A DNA stretch of 64,000 bases from UBA1268 sp965662195 (GTDB lineage: Bacteria; Planctomycetota; Planctomycetia; Pirellulales; UBA1268), in assembly GCA_965662195.1 (NCBI GenBank), contig CBFIHA010000004.1, positions 18,761 through 82,760 on the forward strand, given 5' to 3'. Position 1 is the stretch's first letter, and every line of letters begins with the position of its first letter. A program made the translations under genes and the position numbers. Below, piece by piece: positions 26,907 through 35,423 of the stretch. The notes beneath the pieces are model-generated. The model was not told the DNA's origin, did not search any database, and saw only the letters and a list, made by a program, of their open reading frames with translations.

Positions 26907-29900
26907 ATGCGGAGCATCATCTCCTGGACCGTCAAAAACATGCCGGCGATGAACACGCTGGTGGCGGCCATTCTACTTGTCGGGGCGATGAGTTTCGCCA
27001 ACATGCGACGGGAGGTCTTTCCCGAGTTCGAACTCGAGATCATTCTGGTCTCGGTGCCCTATCCGGGGGCGACCCCGGAGGAAGTTGAAGAGGGCATCTG
27101 CCAGAAGGTCGAGGAGGCCTGTCGCAGCGTCACGGGGATCAAAAAGCTTACGAGTGTGGCCCAGGAGGGGTCGGGCTTCTGTGTGTTTGAACTCGACGCA
27201 AACGTCAAAAATGTCCAGAAAGTGCTGAGTGAAATTCGCTCCGAGGTTGAACGAATTCCCAGCCTGCCCGAACTGGCCGAGGATCCCAAGGTCGAACAGG
27301 TCACCCTGCGGAATCCGGCCATCAAGGTGGGTGTGCTCGCCCCGCGGCTGGCCGGCGAGGTGCCGGAGGCTGAACTCCGGGATGTTGCCGAGGTGATCCG
27401 CGATGACCTGCTGGCCTTACCGGCTGTCTCGGCGGCCAATCTGCAGGGGGCCCGTGACTATGAGATCGACATCGAGATCTCCGAGCGAACGCTCCGCAAG
27501 TACGGTCTGTCGCTGCGGAATGTGGCCGACATCGTCCGCCAGGAAAACCTCGAGATGCCCGGGGGCACGATCCGGGGGGAGAGCGGCGAGATCCTGCTGC
27601 GGGGCAAGAACAAGCGGTATGTCGGTGCTGAGATCGCCAAACTGCCACTGGTCACCCTGTCTGACGGTCTGGTGCTGACGGTGGGTGACCTCGGCACGGT
27701 TCGAGACGACTTCGCCGATGTCGCCGCCACCAACCGGATCAACGGCCGGCAGGGGATGGTCGTCTCGATTGACCGTAGTTCCGGCGAGGATCTGCTGGCA
27801 ATGACGGCGGCGGTGAAGGGGTACGTCCGCGGAGCCACGCTGCCGCCTGGCTATGAACTGATCACCTGGGCCGACCAGTCGGTTGATGTCCGGGATCGGC
27901 TGGAGATGCTGATCAACGCCGGGACGCAGGGGCTGTTGATCGTCTTCGTGATCCTCTCACTATTCCTCGACCTCAAGATCGCCTTCTGGGTGGCCCTCGG
28001 TATCCCCTTCTGTATGCTCGGCACCGGGGGGCTGATGCTCCTTACCGACCAGACGCTCAACATGCTCTCGATGTTCGCCTTTTTAATGGCCATCGGCATC
28101 GTGGTCGATGATGCCATCGTTGTCAGCGACAACATCGAACGGCACCGGCGGATGGGCAAGAAGCCGGTCACCGCCGCGATCGACGGCGCGGCCGAAGTCA
28201 CTCCCAGTGTGATCTCCAGCGTGTTGACCACGGTCATCACGTTCCTGCCACTCTGCTTTGTCTCGGGGGTGATGGGCAAATTCATCGCGGTGATGCCCTT
28301 CGCTTTCATCACCGCGCTGCTCATGTCGCTGTTTGAGTCGCTACTCGTGTTGCCGGGGCATCTGTCACACGAGAAGGGGCTGATCTTTACGCTGCTGGGC
28401 TGGCTGCTCTATCCGCTGAAGCTCTTCCTTCCACTGCTTGCCTGGCTCCAGCGGGCCTGTGACCGGGGGCTCTCCTGGTTCATCCGTGTCTGCTATCGGC
28501 CGCTGCTCGATCTGGCTTTGGCCAACCGGCTGAGCACGATGGCGGTCGCTCTAAGCGTGTTGATGCTCGCCGTTGCCACGGTCCGTAGTGGCGTCACGCC
28601 CTTCTCACTCTTTCCGAAAATCGACGCCAACCGGCTGCTGGCGAAGATCACCTTTCCTGATGGAACCCCGGTGACTGTCACGGAGGAGGCGACCCGACGA
28701 ATTGAAGAGGCGGCTTTCGCAACGAGCCAAAAACTCTCCCGGCCCGGGGAGCCGATCCTCAGCCTGATCCACCGCTCAGTCGGCCAGGTGGCCGCTCAGG
28801 GAGAGGTGGGCCCCGATGCCCGGGTCAGCGGCAGCCATGTCGGCGCGGTGGCGATCGAACTGGTTGAGGGTGAAAGCCGCGATGTCACCAGCGAGCAGTT
28901 CATCAGCGACTGGCGGCAGTTGGCAGGGGAGTTTCCCGGAATTGAGAGCCTCGTATTCGGCACTGAGAATATCGGCCCCGGTGGCAAGGCGGTGGAATTC
29001 AAACTGCTGGGTCGCAGCGACCCCGAGTCGATCCGCCAGCTCGAGGCGGCGGTTGAGCGGTGCAAACAGTGGCTGGCCCAGTACCCCGGTGTGATCGACA
29101 TCGATGACGACTCGCGGCCGGGGAAGTGGGAGTACCAGATTCGGGTCAAGCCGCAGGCCGAGGCGATGGGAGTCTCGCTCGCCAATCTGGCCGGCACCGT
29201 CCGGGCCAGCTACTACGGGGAGGAGGTGATGCGACTGCAGCGGGGCCGCCACGAGGTCAAGCTGATGGTCCGCTATCCGCAGGAAGAACGCCGCAGCGTT
29301 GCCACACTTAGTGATATTCGCGTCACCAGCCCTGACGGGGTCAAGCGACCGCTCGACGAACTCGCCGAGATCGACATCAAACGGGGATATTCCGAGATCA
29401 ACCGGCTCAGCCAGCGGCGGTCGATCACGGTTGTCGCCGATATCGATGTGGCCAAGAGTTCATTGACCAGCAGCCAGATCACCGGCGACATGGCCAAGCG
29501 GCTGATGCCCGATCTGCTGGCCGAGTACCCACGGGTGAGTGTTCGCTGGGAGGGTGAGCAGGAGCAGACGAGGGAGAGTCTGCAGAGCCTCGGGGTCGGA
29601 TTTGTAGTCGCCTTGTTTGCGATGTTCGTGCTGCTGACGATGGAGTTCAAGTCTTACTTTCAGCCGCTGCTGATCATTGCCATCATTCCCTTTGGCTGTG
29701 CCGGGTCGGTATTCGGACACGCCCTGATGGGGATGCCCCTGACCATTTTCAGCATGTTTGGCCTGGTCGCGCTCGCCGGTGTGGTGGTGAACGACTCCAT
29801 CGTGCTGATCGACTTCATCAACCATCGGGTCCGGGCTGGAAAGCCCTTGTTTGACTCGTTGCGGGAGGCGGGATCACTGCGGTTCCGGCCGGTATTCCTG

Positions 29901-30188
29901 ACGAGCGTGACGACGATCGGCGGGCTCTTTCCGCTGTTGACCGAAACGAGCTTCCAGGCCCAGTTCCTCGTGCCGATGGCGACGTCGCTGGTCTTTGGCC
30001 TGGCAGCCACCACCCTGATCGTGCTGGTGCTGGTGCCGGTGATGTACTCGTTCTTCGGCACTTCGGCCCGGGAGGGTCTGCTCGACGACGAGGGCTGGGA
30101 GGAGCCGGCCAGGCATGCCGGTGAGCAGCCTGGTAGCAATGTGGAAATGGCCGAAGAATCACCTCCTGCCGTCGCTGCGATCTCCTGA
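26907..30188 (+). CDS. RND-type efflux pump permease (AcrB/HAE1-like)
   Basis: Protein of 1,093 aa, a usual RND length, with helix 1 at about 13-33, two large periplasmic loops and two six-helix bundles. RREVFPEFE and PYPGATPEEVEE at the start, GIVVDDAIVVSDNIERH in helix 4 (the paired aspartates of the proton relay) and VVVNDSIVLIDFINH in the second half are recognisable. It exports compounds by proton antiport through the adaptor upstream. The C-terminal tail ends EESPPAVAAIS and closely matches a decayed copy at 40.85-41.07 kb. Confidence 0.93.
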   Translation: MRSIISWTVKNMPAMNTLVAAILLVGAMSFANMRREVFPEFELEIILVSVPYPGATPEEVEEGICQKVEEACRSVTGIKKLTSVAQEGSGFCVFELDANVKNVQKVLSEIRSEVERIPSLPELAEDPKVEQVTLRNPAIKVGVLAPRLAGEVPEAELRDVAEVIRDDLLALPAVSAANLQGARDYEIDIEISERTLRKYGLSLRNVADIVRQENLEMPGGTIRGESGEILLRGKNKRYVGAEIAKLPLVTLSDGLVLTVGDLGTVRDDFADVAATNRINGRQGMVVSIDRSSGEDLLAMTAAVKGYVRGATLPPGYELITWADQSVDVRDRLEMLINAGTQGLLIVFVILSLFLDLKIAFWVALGIPFCMLGTGGLMLLTDQTLNMLSMFAFLMAIGIVVDDAIVVSDNIERHRRMGKKPVTAAIDGAAEVTPSVISSVLTTVITFLPLCFVSGVMGKFIAVMPFAFITALLMSLFESLLVLPGHLSHEKGLIFTLLGWLLYPLKLFLPLLAWLQRACDRGLSWFIRVCYRPLLDLALANRLSTMAVALSVLMLAVATVRSGVTPFSLFPKIDANRLLAKITFPDGTPVTVTEEATRRIEEAAFATSQKLSRPGEPILSLIHRSVGQVAAQGEVGPDARVSGSHVGAVAIELVEGESRDVTSEQFISDWRQLAGEFPGIESLVFGTENIGPGGKAVEFKLLGRSDPESIRQLEAAVERCKQWLAQYPGVIDIDDDSRPGKWEYQIRVKPQAEAMGVSLANLAGTVRASYYGEEVMRLQRGRHEVKLMVRYPQEERRSVATLSDIRVTSPDGVKRPLDELAEIDIKRGYSEINRLSQRRSITVVADIDVAKSSLTSSQITGDMAKRLMPDLLAEYPRVSVRWEGEQEQTRESLQSLGVGFVVALFAMFVLLTMEFKSYFQPLLIIAIIPFGCAGSVFGHALMGMPLTIFSMFGLVALAGVVVNDSIVLIDFINHRVRAGKPLFDSLREAGSLRFRPVFLTSVTTIGGLFPLLTETSFQAQFLVPMATSLVFGLAATTLIVLVLVPVMYSFFGTSAREGLLDDEGWEEPARHAGEQPGSNVEMAEESPPAVAAIS

Positions 30189-30528
30189 AGCGCGGTTTTC
30201 CGAGCGAAAAATGCTGGCTGGGCAGCCACTGCCACGGTGGCGTTGATGAGAAACGCTGCCCCCTTTTTGGGGCTGGACCTCACCCGGGAGAAAGCAGATG
30301 TGGTGCCGATCCGGTGTGGGAGCCGGCTTGGGTTGGTCGATGACCCGGGTTGGGAGTCACTTTCGCTGAACGCTGGCCGACCCAAGCAGACGGAAGATTT
30401 CAGCCGGCTCACTTGTCTCGGCGTCGCATTTCAGGCCCGGGGCAGGCTGCTCGGAGGAGATTCAATGACCGTGGGCATCGGGCCGGCCAAGTAGGATGCC
30501 GCTGACATCGAGGCTCCCGAGGTAGGCA
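30189..30528. other. Intergenic stretch without a recognisable gene
   Basis: About 340 bases after the RND stop. Open frames exist on both strands without family motifs. A short hairpin with GCCCC and GGGGC arms around a T-rich loop lies near 30260-30275 and has no following T-run. It adjoins the ABC-F remnant, so it may be degenerating gene sequence. Confidence 0.4.
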
Positions 30529-30726
30529 TCAGCAGGAATTGGCTACCCGATCCGGAGGGCCAGACTGATCGCCGGGCCGCTGGTGCAGGCCATCCTCTCT
30601 ATCCGGCGACGGATAAGTTGCCTTGCCCCTCAGGGCCCGGGCATCTGCCTGCAGAGTGGTGACACGATCGAGGATGGCGACTCCCCGGAAGCCGATGGTA
30701 ACGTCATCGAGGGAGGCCAGAGGCAT
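30529..30726 (-). pseudogene. Truncated start of an ABC-F ATPase gene (Uup-like)
   Basis: Reading leftward from the ATG at 30726, the first 22 residues MPLASLDDVTIGFRG and VAILDRVT closely match the usual opening of Uup/ABC-F proteins ('MPL..L.dVtigFrGppLLD.Vt'). Beyond this the similarity fades, no Walker A loop appears and the frame stops after 65 codons at 30529. A functional ABC-F protein is over 500 residues, so this is a remnant. The identification rests on this short stretch only. Confidence 0.45.
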
Positions 30727-30938
30727 GAATCGTTGGGCGTTCTGTGAAAAGCGAGGTGGGGCCGCAACACGAGACAGACTGCCGTCGCATCGGTTCAACC
30801 TCGTTGTTTCCGAAAAAAATGCCAACTGGGATGCCTGCATTCATCTCCACGCGGAAATCGATCGCGCGGGAGAGGCCTCACGATGTAAAACCTCTCATCG
30901 CGTGCGAGGCATCTCGGGATCCACAGGGCGTGTGCCGG

Positions 30939-31604
30939 ATGAAACCAACGATTTTGCGGGCCGAGGCCACCACCGATGACGGCCGGCTGATGACCCTCCA
31001 CGAGCACGACGGAGCATTCCAGATCAGCGTCGCCGGTGTGCCGCTGATGTCCACACGCCAGCACCACTCCGAGCGGCGTCTCGCCGAGGTGGCCTGCGAC
31101 CATAGTCGCAGCCGCCCTGCTCCACGGCTGTTGATTGGCGGCCTCGGGCTGGGGTACACGCTCAAGGCGGCTCTTGAGGGGATTGGGCCAGCTGCAAAGG
31201 TCACCGTTGCGGAACTGCTGCCGGCGGTGGTCGAGTGGAACCGCAATCCCGACTACGGCCTTGCCGGGAGTGCGCTCGACGATCCACGGGTGGAACTTGT
31301 CGTCGGTGATGTCGGGGAGGTGATCAAGGAGCGGCGCACCAGCTTTGATGCGATCCTGCTCGATGTCGACAACGGCGCGAGCGAGCTGACGACAGCCTCA
31401 AACCGTGAACTCTATCAGGCCAGCAGCCTGCAACTGGCCAAGGCCGCGCTTCGGCCGGGTGGCTGCCTGGTTGTCTGGTCGGCTGTCAACGACCCCAGCT
31501 TCGTCGAGCGAATGGAGCAGGCCGGTTTTTCCGTGACCACCGAACGGGTGGCCGCCTACCCCGGCGGCAAACTCTTCAACTATCTGCTTGTGGGGCTTTC
31601 TTGA
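30939..31604 (+). CDS. Spermidine-synthase-like SAM-dependent methyltransferase-fold protein
   Basis: Protein of 221 aa. LLIGGLGLGYTLKAAL is a glycine-rich nucleotide loop, VTVAELLPAVVEWNR the acidic strand after it, and FDAILLDVDNGA the post-Rossmann DxDN block, as in the polyamine (aminopropyl) synthase superfamily. The lack of an aminopropyl-site signature and the short N-terminus leave the reaction open. The ATG at 30939 begins the conserved region; the upstream open frame is not conserved. Its last 25 bases overlap the convergent cyclophilin gene. Confidence 0.75.
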   Translation: MKPTILRAEATTDDGRLMTLHEHDGAFQISVAGVPLMSTRQHHSERRLAEVACDHSRSRPAPRLLIGGLGLGYTLKAALEGIGPAAKVTVAELLPAVVEWNRNPDYGLAGSALDDPRVELVVGDVGEVIKERRTSFDAILLDVDNGASELTTASNRELYQASSLQLAKAALRPGGCLVVWSAVNDPSFVERMEQAGFSVTTERVAAYPGGKLFNYLLVGLS

Positions 31605-32179
31605 GGGAGTTGACCGCAGTCGGCGATCTCGATCTTGGCCCGTGTGCGGCCGGAGTCTGAGCCGAACGACTCGATCTTCCTCACGACGTCCATGCCCTCC
31701 ACGACCTGACCAAAGACAACGTGCTTGCCATCGAGCCACGCCGTTTTGGCCGTGCAGAGGAAGAACTGCGAGCCGTTCGTGTTGGGGCCGGCATTGGCCA
31801 TGCTCAGCACACCTGGTCCGGCGTGCTTGAGCGTGAAGTTCTCGTCAGCAAACTTTGCTCCGTAGATCGACTTTCCGCCGGTACCGTTGTGGTTGGTGAA
31901 GTCGCCGCCCTGACACATGAACTCGGGAATCACGCGGTGAAAGGAACTTCCCTTGTAGCCGAATCCCTTTTCGCCGGTGCACAGAGCACGGAAGTTCTCG
32001 GCCGTCTTCGGTACCACGTCCGCTCGCAGCTCCATCACGATGCGTCCTAGCGGCTGACCGTCAGCGGTGATGTCAAAGAAGCAGCGAGGCAGCATCGTTT
32101 TTTCCTGTGCGAGCGAGGGGGGGGCGATTGAGAGACACGCTGTGAGCAGCGTCAGGGCGAAGCAGAGCGACGTCTTCAT
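31580..32179 (-). CDS. Exported cyclophilin-type peptidyl-prolyl cis-trans isomerase
   Basis: Protein of 199 aa. A signal peptide covers about residues 1-24 (KTSLCFALTLLTACLSIAPPSLA). The rest is a eukaryote-like cyclophilin: VPKTAENFRALCTGEKG, GSSFHRVIPEFMCQGGDFT, SMANAGPNTNGSQFFLCT and LDGKHVVFGQV, including the catalytic arginine in FHRVIP. It probably helps fold secreted proteins. It converges with the spermidine-synthase-like gene and overlaps it by 25 bases. Confidence 0.93.
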   Translation of the reverse strand: MKTSLCFALTLLTACLSIAPPSLAQEKTMLPRCFFDITADGQPLGRIVMELRADVVPKTAENFRALCTGEKGFGYKGSSFHRVIPEFMCQGGDFTNHNGTGGKSIYGAKFADENFTLKHAGPGVLSMANAGPNTNGSQFFLCTAKTAWLDGKHVVFGQVVEGMDVVRKIESFGSDSGRTRAKIEIADCGQLPQESPTSR

Positions 32180-32333
32180 GCAAAGTACCTCGGGGCGTGG
32201 CGAGTTGGCTGACCGCAGCGGAGAGCCGCAAGCGGAGGCATGTGGGAAGGGCGGGAGGATAGGGGGAGTGTCAGTGTCTGCGCGAGAGATTCAGCCTACC
32301 AACCGCAACGCCCGAATGGCAATCGCGATGCTA

Positions 32334-32714
32334 CTAGGCGGGCACTGACGGCAGGTGCTCTTTGCTTCTGGATGGTCGATCCCATTCCAGCGGTGGATGC
32401 GATTGCGCGAACGTCTGCGCTGAGGGCAGCGTGAGCTGCCTGGTTGTCTGGGTTTGACGGTTGTCTGCGGTTCCCGAGGCGTGTGAAGTGGCGACCTGGC
32501 CTGGCAAAGGAATGGAATCCGACCTTTTGGCCGCTGTTGAGTGGCTCAACGTTTGCAAAAGTGCCGTTGACCGTCCTCTCCTCAGGATGGTCGCGATCCT
32601 TGTTTCAGCGGGACCAGGAAGGTCTGCGATTCGAACCGGTGCCAGCCACTCGATCAACTGAGGCGTCGGAAGCAGGATTGCCGTATCGTCGGGTGTCTGG
32701 TCAGGAGCAGGCAT
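32334..32714 (-). CDS. Hypothetical protein or broken gene end of the glycan operon
   Basis: A 126-codon frame begins at ATG 32714, 40 bases after the stop of the double glycosyltransferase and in the same direction. The first about 50 residues (AILLPTPQLIEWLAPVRIAD onward) look protein-like, but the C-terminal half is rich in Ser/Thr/Gln without pattern. There is no strong ribosome site. It may be the 5' stub of a lost gene or a chance frame. No function is given. The rest of the gap 32180-32333 shows nothing. Confidence 0.3.
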   Translation of the reverse strand: MPAPDQTPDDTAILLPTPQLIEWLAPVRIADLPGPAETRIATILRRGRSTALLQTLSHSTAAKRSDSIPLPGQVATSHASGTADNRQTQTTRQLTLPSAQTFAQSHPPLEWDRPSRSKEHLPSVPA

Positions 32715-32754
32715 GGTGAGCCGATCCGAAAGAAGCGGGCGACGAGGCTGGGTG

Positions 32755-35145
32755 TCAGGCGGAAAGCGGCACTGGATCGGGTCGAGGCTGGGCTGCCAGA
32801 ATGGCTGCAAGTGAGGCGGCGAAGGCTGCCGGGGATCGGCCAGCGAGCAGCTCGGCCCGCCGTCGATCGCCGCGAACAGTCAGCGCTGCGGCTGCGATGG
32901 CGGCGGCCAGTGCTTCGGCCGAGCAGGTGGGGGGGACGAAGCTGACCAGTTCGGTCGGCAGTTCGGCGAAGCTCCCAGCGGCAGTGACCACTATCGGCAT
33001 GCCAGCCGCAAGAAGCTGGCTGACTACGCCCGATGATTCACCAAAGGTTGGCGAGCGGAGCTGCACTGCCACGTGAACTCCCCGCATGGCGGCCGACAGC
33101 GAAGGATCGTCTGGGGAATCCAGCACCTCGATGCCCGGGAGGCGATCGAGTCCCGCGCGACGACAATAGCGGCGGGCTTCCCAGCCGGCGATCACCAGCT
33201 CGACGGCCCGATTTCGACCCAGGATTCGTGTGGCCGCCACCAGGAGGTCGAGCTGCTTCGTATCGCTGGCCAGACCGAAGGTGCCGATCCGCAGTGGACC
33301 GAACCCGGCTGGCAAGCAGCTCGGTGGTCGGTATTCCATCACGACAGGGAGAAAGACGACGTCGATCGTCCAGCGGTCGGCACGGGCACCGAGCACAGTC
33401 CGAATCAGGTCGCGACAGGCCTCGGAATTGACGATCAGCCCGTCGAGAGCGGCGTGCTCTGCCAGGAGCCACAGGCCGCGGCCCAGATCCGGCTTTGCTG
33501 CCAGAGCGCGGGTGATCCAGTCGGGAACAGTCTCGATCCGCCGGTGGCAATCGTCTGCCGTCTCATCAGGCGACGCAGGAGCGTTGGGCAGTCGCTCGGC
33601 CTCAGCTCCCAGTCGGGCCCGGAGGAGCGATTCGAGTGCCACCTCGTGGAGATACGCCAGGCGACGGGTGGGCATGCCACGAGTGCGAAACATCGCATCG
33701 AGAACCTTGCCATGGTGGGGCGAATTACCCAGGACGAAGATCGTGGTTTCGTGTCGGCCGCGGAGCAGGGCCGCGGGCAGCGATTCAACCGGCAGCAAGC
33801 GGGTGCTGGCGAGCAGATTGGCCTGCTGCGGCAGTCGTGCCACTTGGTTGGCCTCGTACAACGTCGTCAGCCACTGGTCGCTCTGGAAAAATCGGAGTGT
33901 AAAAGCCGCGATACCCGTACGGGCCGGGGGCAGGGCTCCAACCACCGCCACGCGTTGCCGGTTCGTTGCAGCCCGCCCTGGCGGAGCCGGCGGTGCTGCC
34001 TGGGCTGTGAGGTGTTCCAATACCCGGTCGGCGGCCCGTCCCCAGCCGAGTTCTTCATCGAGCAATCGGCGCCCGAAGCTCAGGGAACGGCTTCGCAGGC
34101 GTTCGTCCACGGTCGCACGGTGCATCACCGCTGCGATCGCGGCAGGATCTCCAGGGTCACAGGCCAGTTCGGGCAGGATCAGTTCCGCCACACTCGAGGA
34201 GTTTGAGCCGACGGCGGGCGTGCCGCATCCGTAGGCCTCGAGCACCGGCAGGCCGAGCCCCTCATACAGCGATGGGTATACGAGGAGCGAGGCATGGCGC
34301 ACGAGGCCGACCAGATCTTCGTCGGGGATAAAACCCGTGCAGATCATCGTGCCGCTCGGGATGCCGAGCGCGGCGGCGAGCTGCTGGAGTTCGTTGATCC
34401 GCTCTGCCGAGAGCTTGCAAACGATTACCAGCTGATGATCTGGGTGGCTTGCCCGAAAGATCACAAAGGCCCGTACGGTGGCAGCCATGTTTTTTCGCCA
34501 GTCGTCACCGCCGACGCAGATACAGTAGGGCTGGCGGAGGCCGTACTTCGAGGGAAGGCCGGAGGTCGCCGCGGCCGGGAGTTGCATCAGCTGCCGCTTG
34601 CGGTGGTCGATGTCGCCATAGATGCAGGTGACCCGGGCTGGATCGATGGCGGCATGGCGGATCGTGTCACGCCGCGTGGCGTGGCTGATCGCATACACGT
34701 GATCCGACTGCCGGAGCACCCGGAGTGCATCGAGGTAGTGCCTCCGCACCCGAGGTCGATGAAGATACCGGTCGGGAAACAGGAGCGGCACGAGGTCATA
34801 CACGATGCCTGTCCGCCGCGGCCGGTGTCGTGCGAGCCAGGCTGGCCAGAGGTGCTCGGCTCCGCAGCGATGGTCAGGCAGAAAGAAGCAGCCGGTCAGA
34901 ACCCCGTCGATTCGTACAGACCGATCACGCTCCAGCTGCTTGGCCGTCTGCCACTCAGCCCCGGTCGCGAGTTCACCCGCCTGAATCGGCAGCGGCCAGC
35001 GGGGGTCGTGCAGGAGGAGCCAGCGGTGGTCGGCAGCCCGGCGGATCAGTTCAGCCGTGAGGCTCTGGACGTAGGCCGGGATGCCGCGATCACCGTTGAA
35101 CTGGCTCGCCCGAAGGTCGATCAGCAGTGTGCCTGCGGAGGTCAT
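32755..35145 (-). CDS. Double glycosyltransferase (two GT-B/GT4-like modules)
   Basis: Protein of 796 aa. Residues about 1-390 are one GT4-like enzyme: IDLRASQFNGDRGIPAY opening, an ICVGGDDWRKNM strand at the domain boundary, and PSLYEGLGLPVLEAYGCGTP with the nucleotide-sugar glutamates near 300. Residues about 405-796 are a second module starting VAVVGALPPARTGIA, with LRIGTFGLASDTKQ and SPTFGESSGVVSQLLAAGMP. A start at 35145 fits AGGAGG 5-10 bases upstream, and the ATG overlaps the stop of the small coiled-coil gene (ATGA). It probably adds two sugars to a surface glycan. Confidence 0.88.
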   Translation of the reverse strand: MTSAGTLLIDLRASQFNGDRGIPAYVQSLTAELIRRAADHRWLLLHDPRWPLPIQAGELATGAEWQTAKQLERDRSVRIDGVLTGCFFLPDHRCGAEHLWPAWLARHRPRRTGIVYDLVPLLFPDRYLHRPRVRRHYLDALRVLRQSDHVYAISHATRRDTIRHAAIDPARVTCIYGDIDHRKRQLMQLPAAATSGLPSKYGLRQPYCICVGGDDWRKNMAATVRAFVIFRASHPDHQLVIVCKLSAERINELQQLAAALGIPSGTMICTGFIPDEDLVGLVRHASLLVYPSLYEGLGLPVLEAYGCGTPAVGSNSSSVAELILPELACDPGDPAAIAAVMHRATVDERLRSRSLSFGRRLLDEELGWGRAADRVLEHLTAQAAPPAPPGRAATNRQRVAVVGALPPARTGIAAFTLRFFQSDQWLTTLYEANQVARLPQQANLLASTRLLPVESLPAALLRGRHETTIFVLGNSPHHGKVLDAMFRTRGMPTRRLAYLHEVALESLLRARLGAEAERLPNAPASPDETADDCHRRIETVPDWITRALAAKPDLGRGLWLLAEHAALDGLIVNSEACRDLIRTVLGARADRWTIDVVFLPVVMEYRPPSCLPAGFGPLRIGTFGLASDTKQLDLLVAATRILGRNRAVELVIAGWEARRYCRRAGLDRLPGIEVLDSPDDPSLSAAMRGVHVAVQLRSPTFGESSGVVSQLLAAGMPIVVTAAGSFAELPTELVSFVPPTCSAEALAAAIAAAALTVRGDRRRAELLAGRSPAAFAASLAAILAAQPRPDPVPLSA

Positions 35146-35381
35146 GCTGCCTCCTGGGATTCGGGCGGCTCGGTCGATCCCATGGCCCGACCCGCGTCTG
35201 TATCGAGCTGCAGATAGGCGAGCCCGGTGAGTTCCCGCACCAGGGCTTCGAGTTCTTCGACTCGCGTTTCGAGGTCGGCGAGGCGGCTCGACCGGCGGCC
35301 GAGCCGACCGCGCCGTAGCCGGCGGCCCAGCGGCCGGAGCCACTTTTTCTCAATCGAACGCATCCAGCTGCGCACGGACAT
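35142..35381 (-). CDS. Small basic coiled-coil protein
   Basis: Protein of 79 aa. The first 33 residues are very basic (KKWLRPLGRRLRRGRLGRR). Residues about 35-55 (LADLETRVEELEALVRELTGL) show a clear leucine heptad, and the tail is acidic. No domain is known to me. Its stop overlaps the ATG of the double glycosyltransferase by 4 bases, so it is co-translated with it and may be its membrane or assembly partner. Confidence 0.65.
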   Translation of the reverse strand: MSVRSWMRSIEKKWLRPLGRRLRRGRLGRRSSRLADLETRVEELEALVRELTGLAYLQLDTDAGRAMGSTEPPESQEAA

Positions 35382-35423
35382 AACGATGTTGGACCTACAG
35401 GCAATTTTTCGGGCTGGGAATGC

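Noticed and set aside
30237..30494. Rightward 85-codon open frame after the RND pump
   Set aside because: No ribosome site, no homology, and composition like chance frames in G+C-rich DNA.
32625..32690. GGTTCGAAT on the minus strand, as in a tRNA T-loop
   Set aside because: The surrounding arms do not pair and the segment lies within a possible small coding frame.
33073..34234. Long rightward frames opposite the double glycosyltransferase
   Set aside because: They are antisense shadows without motifs; the leftward frame shows glycosyltransferase features.
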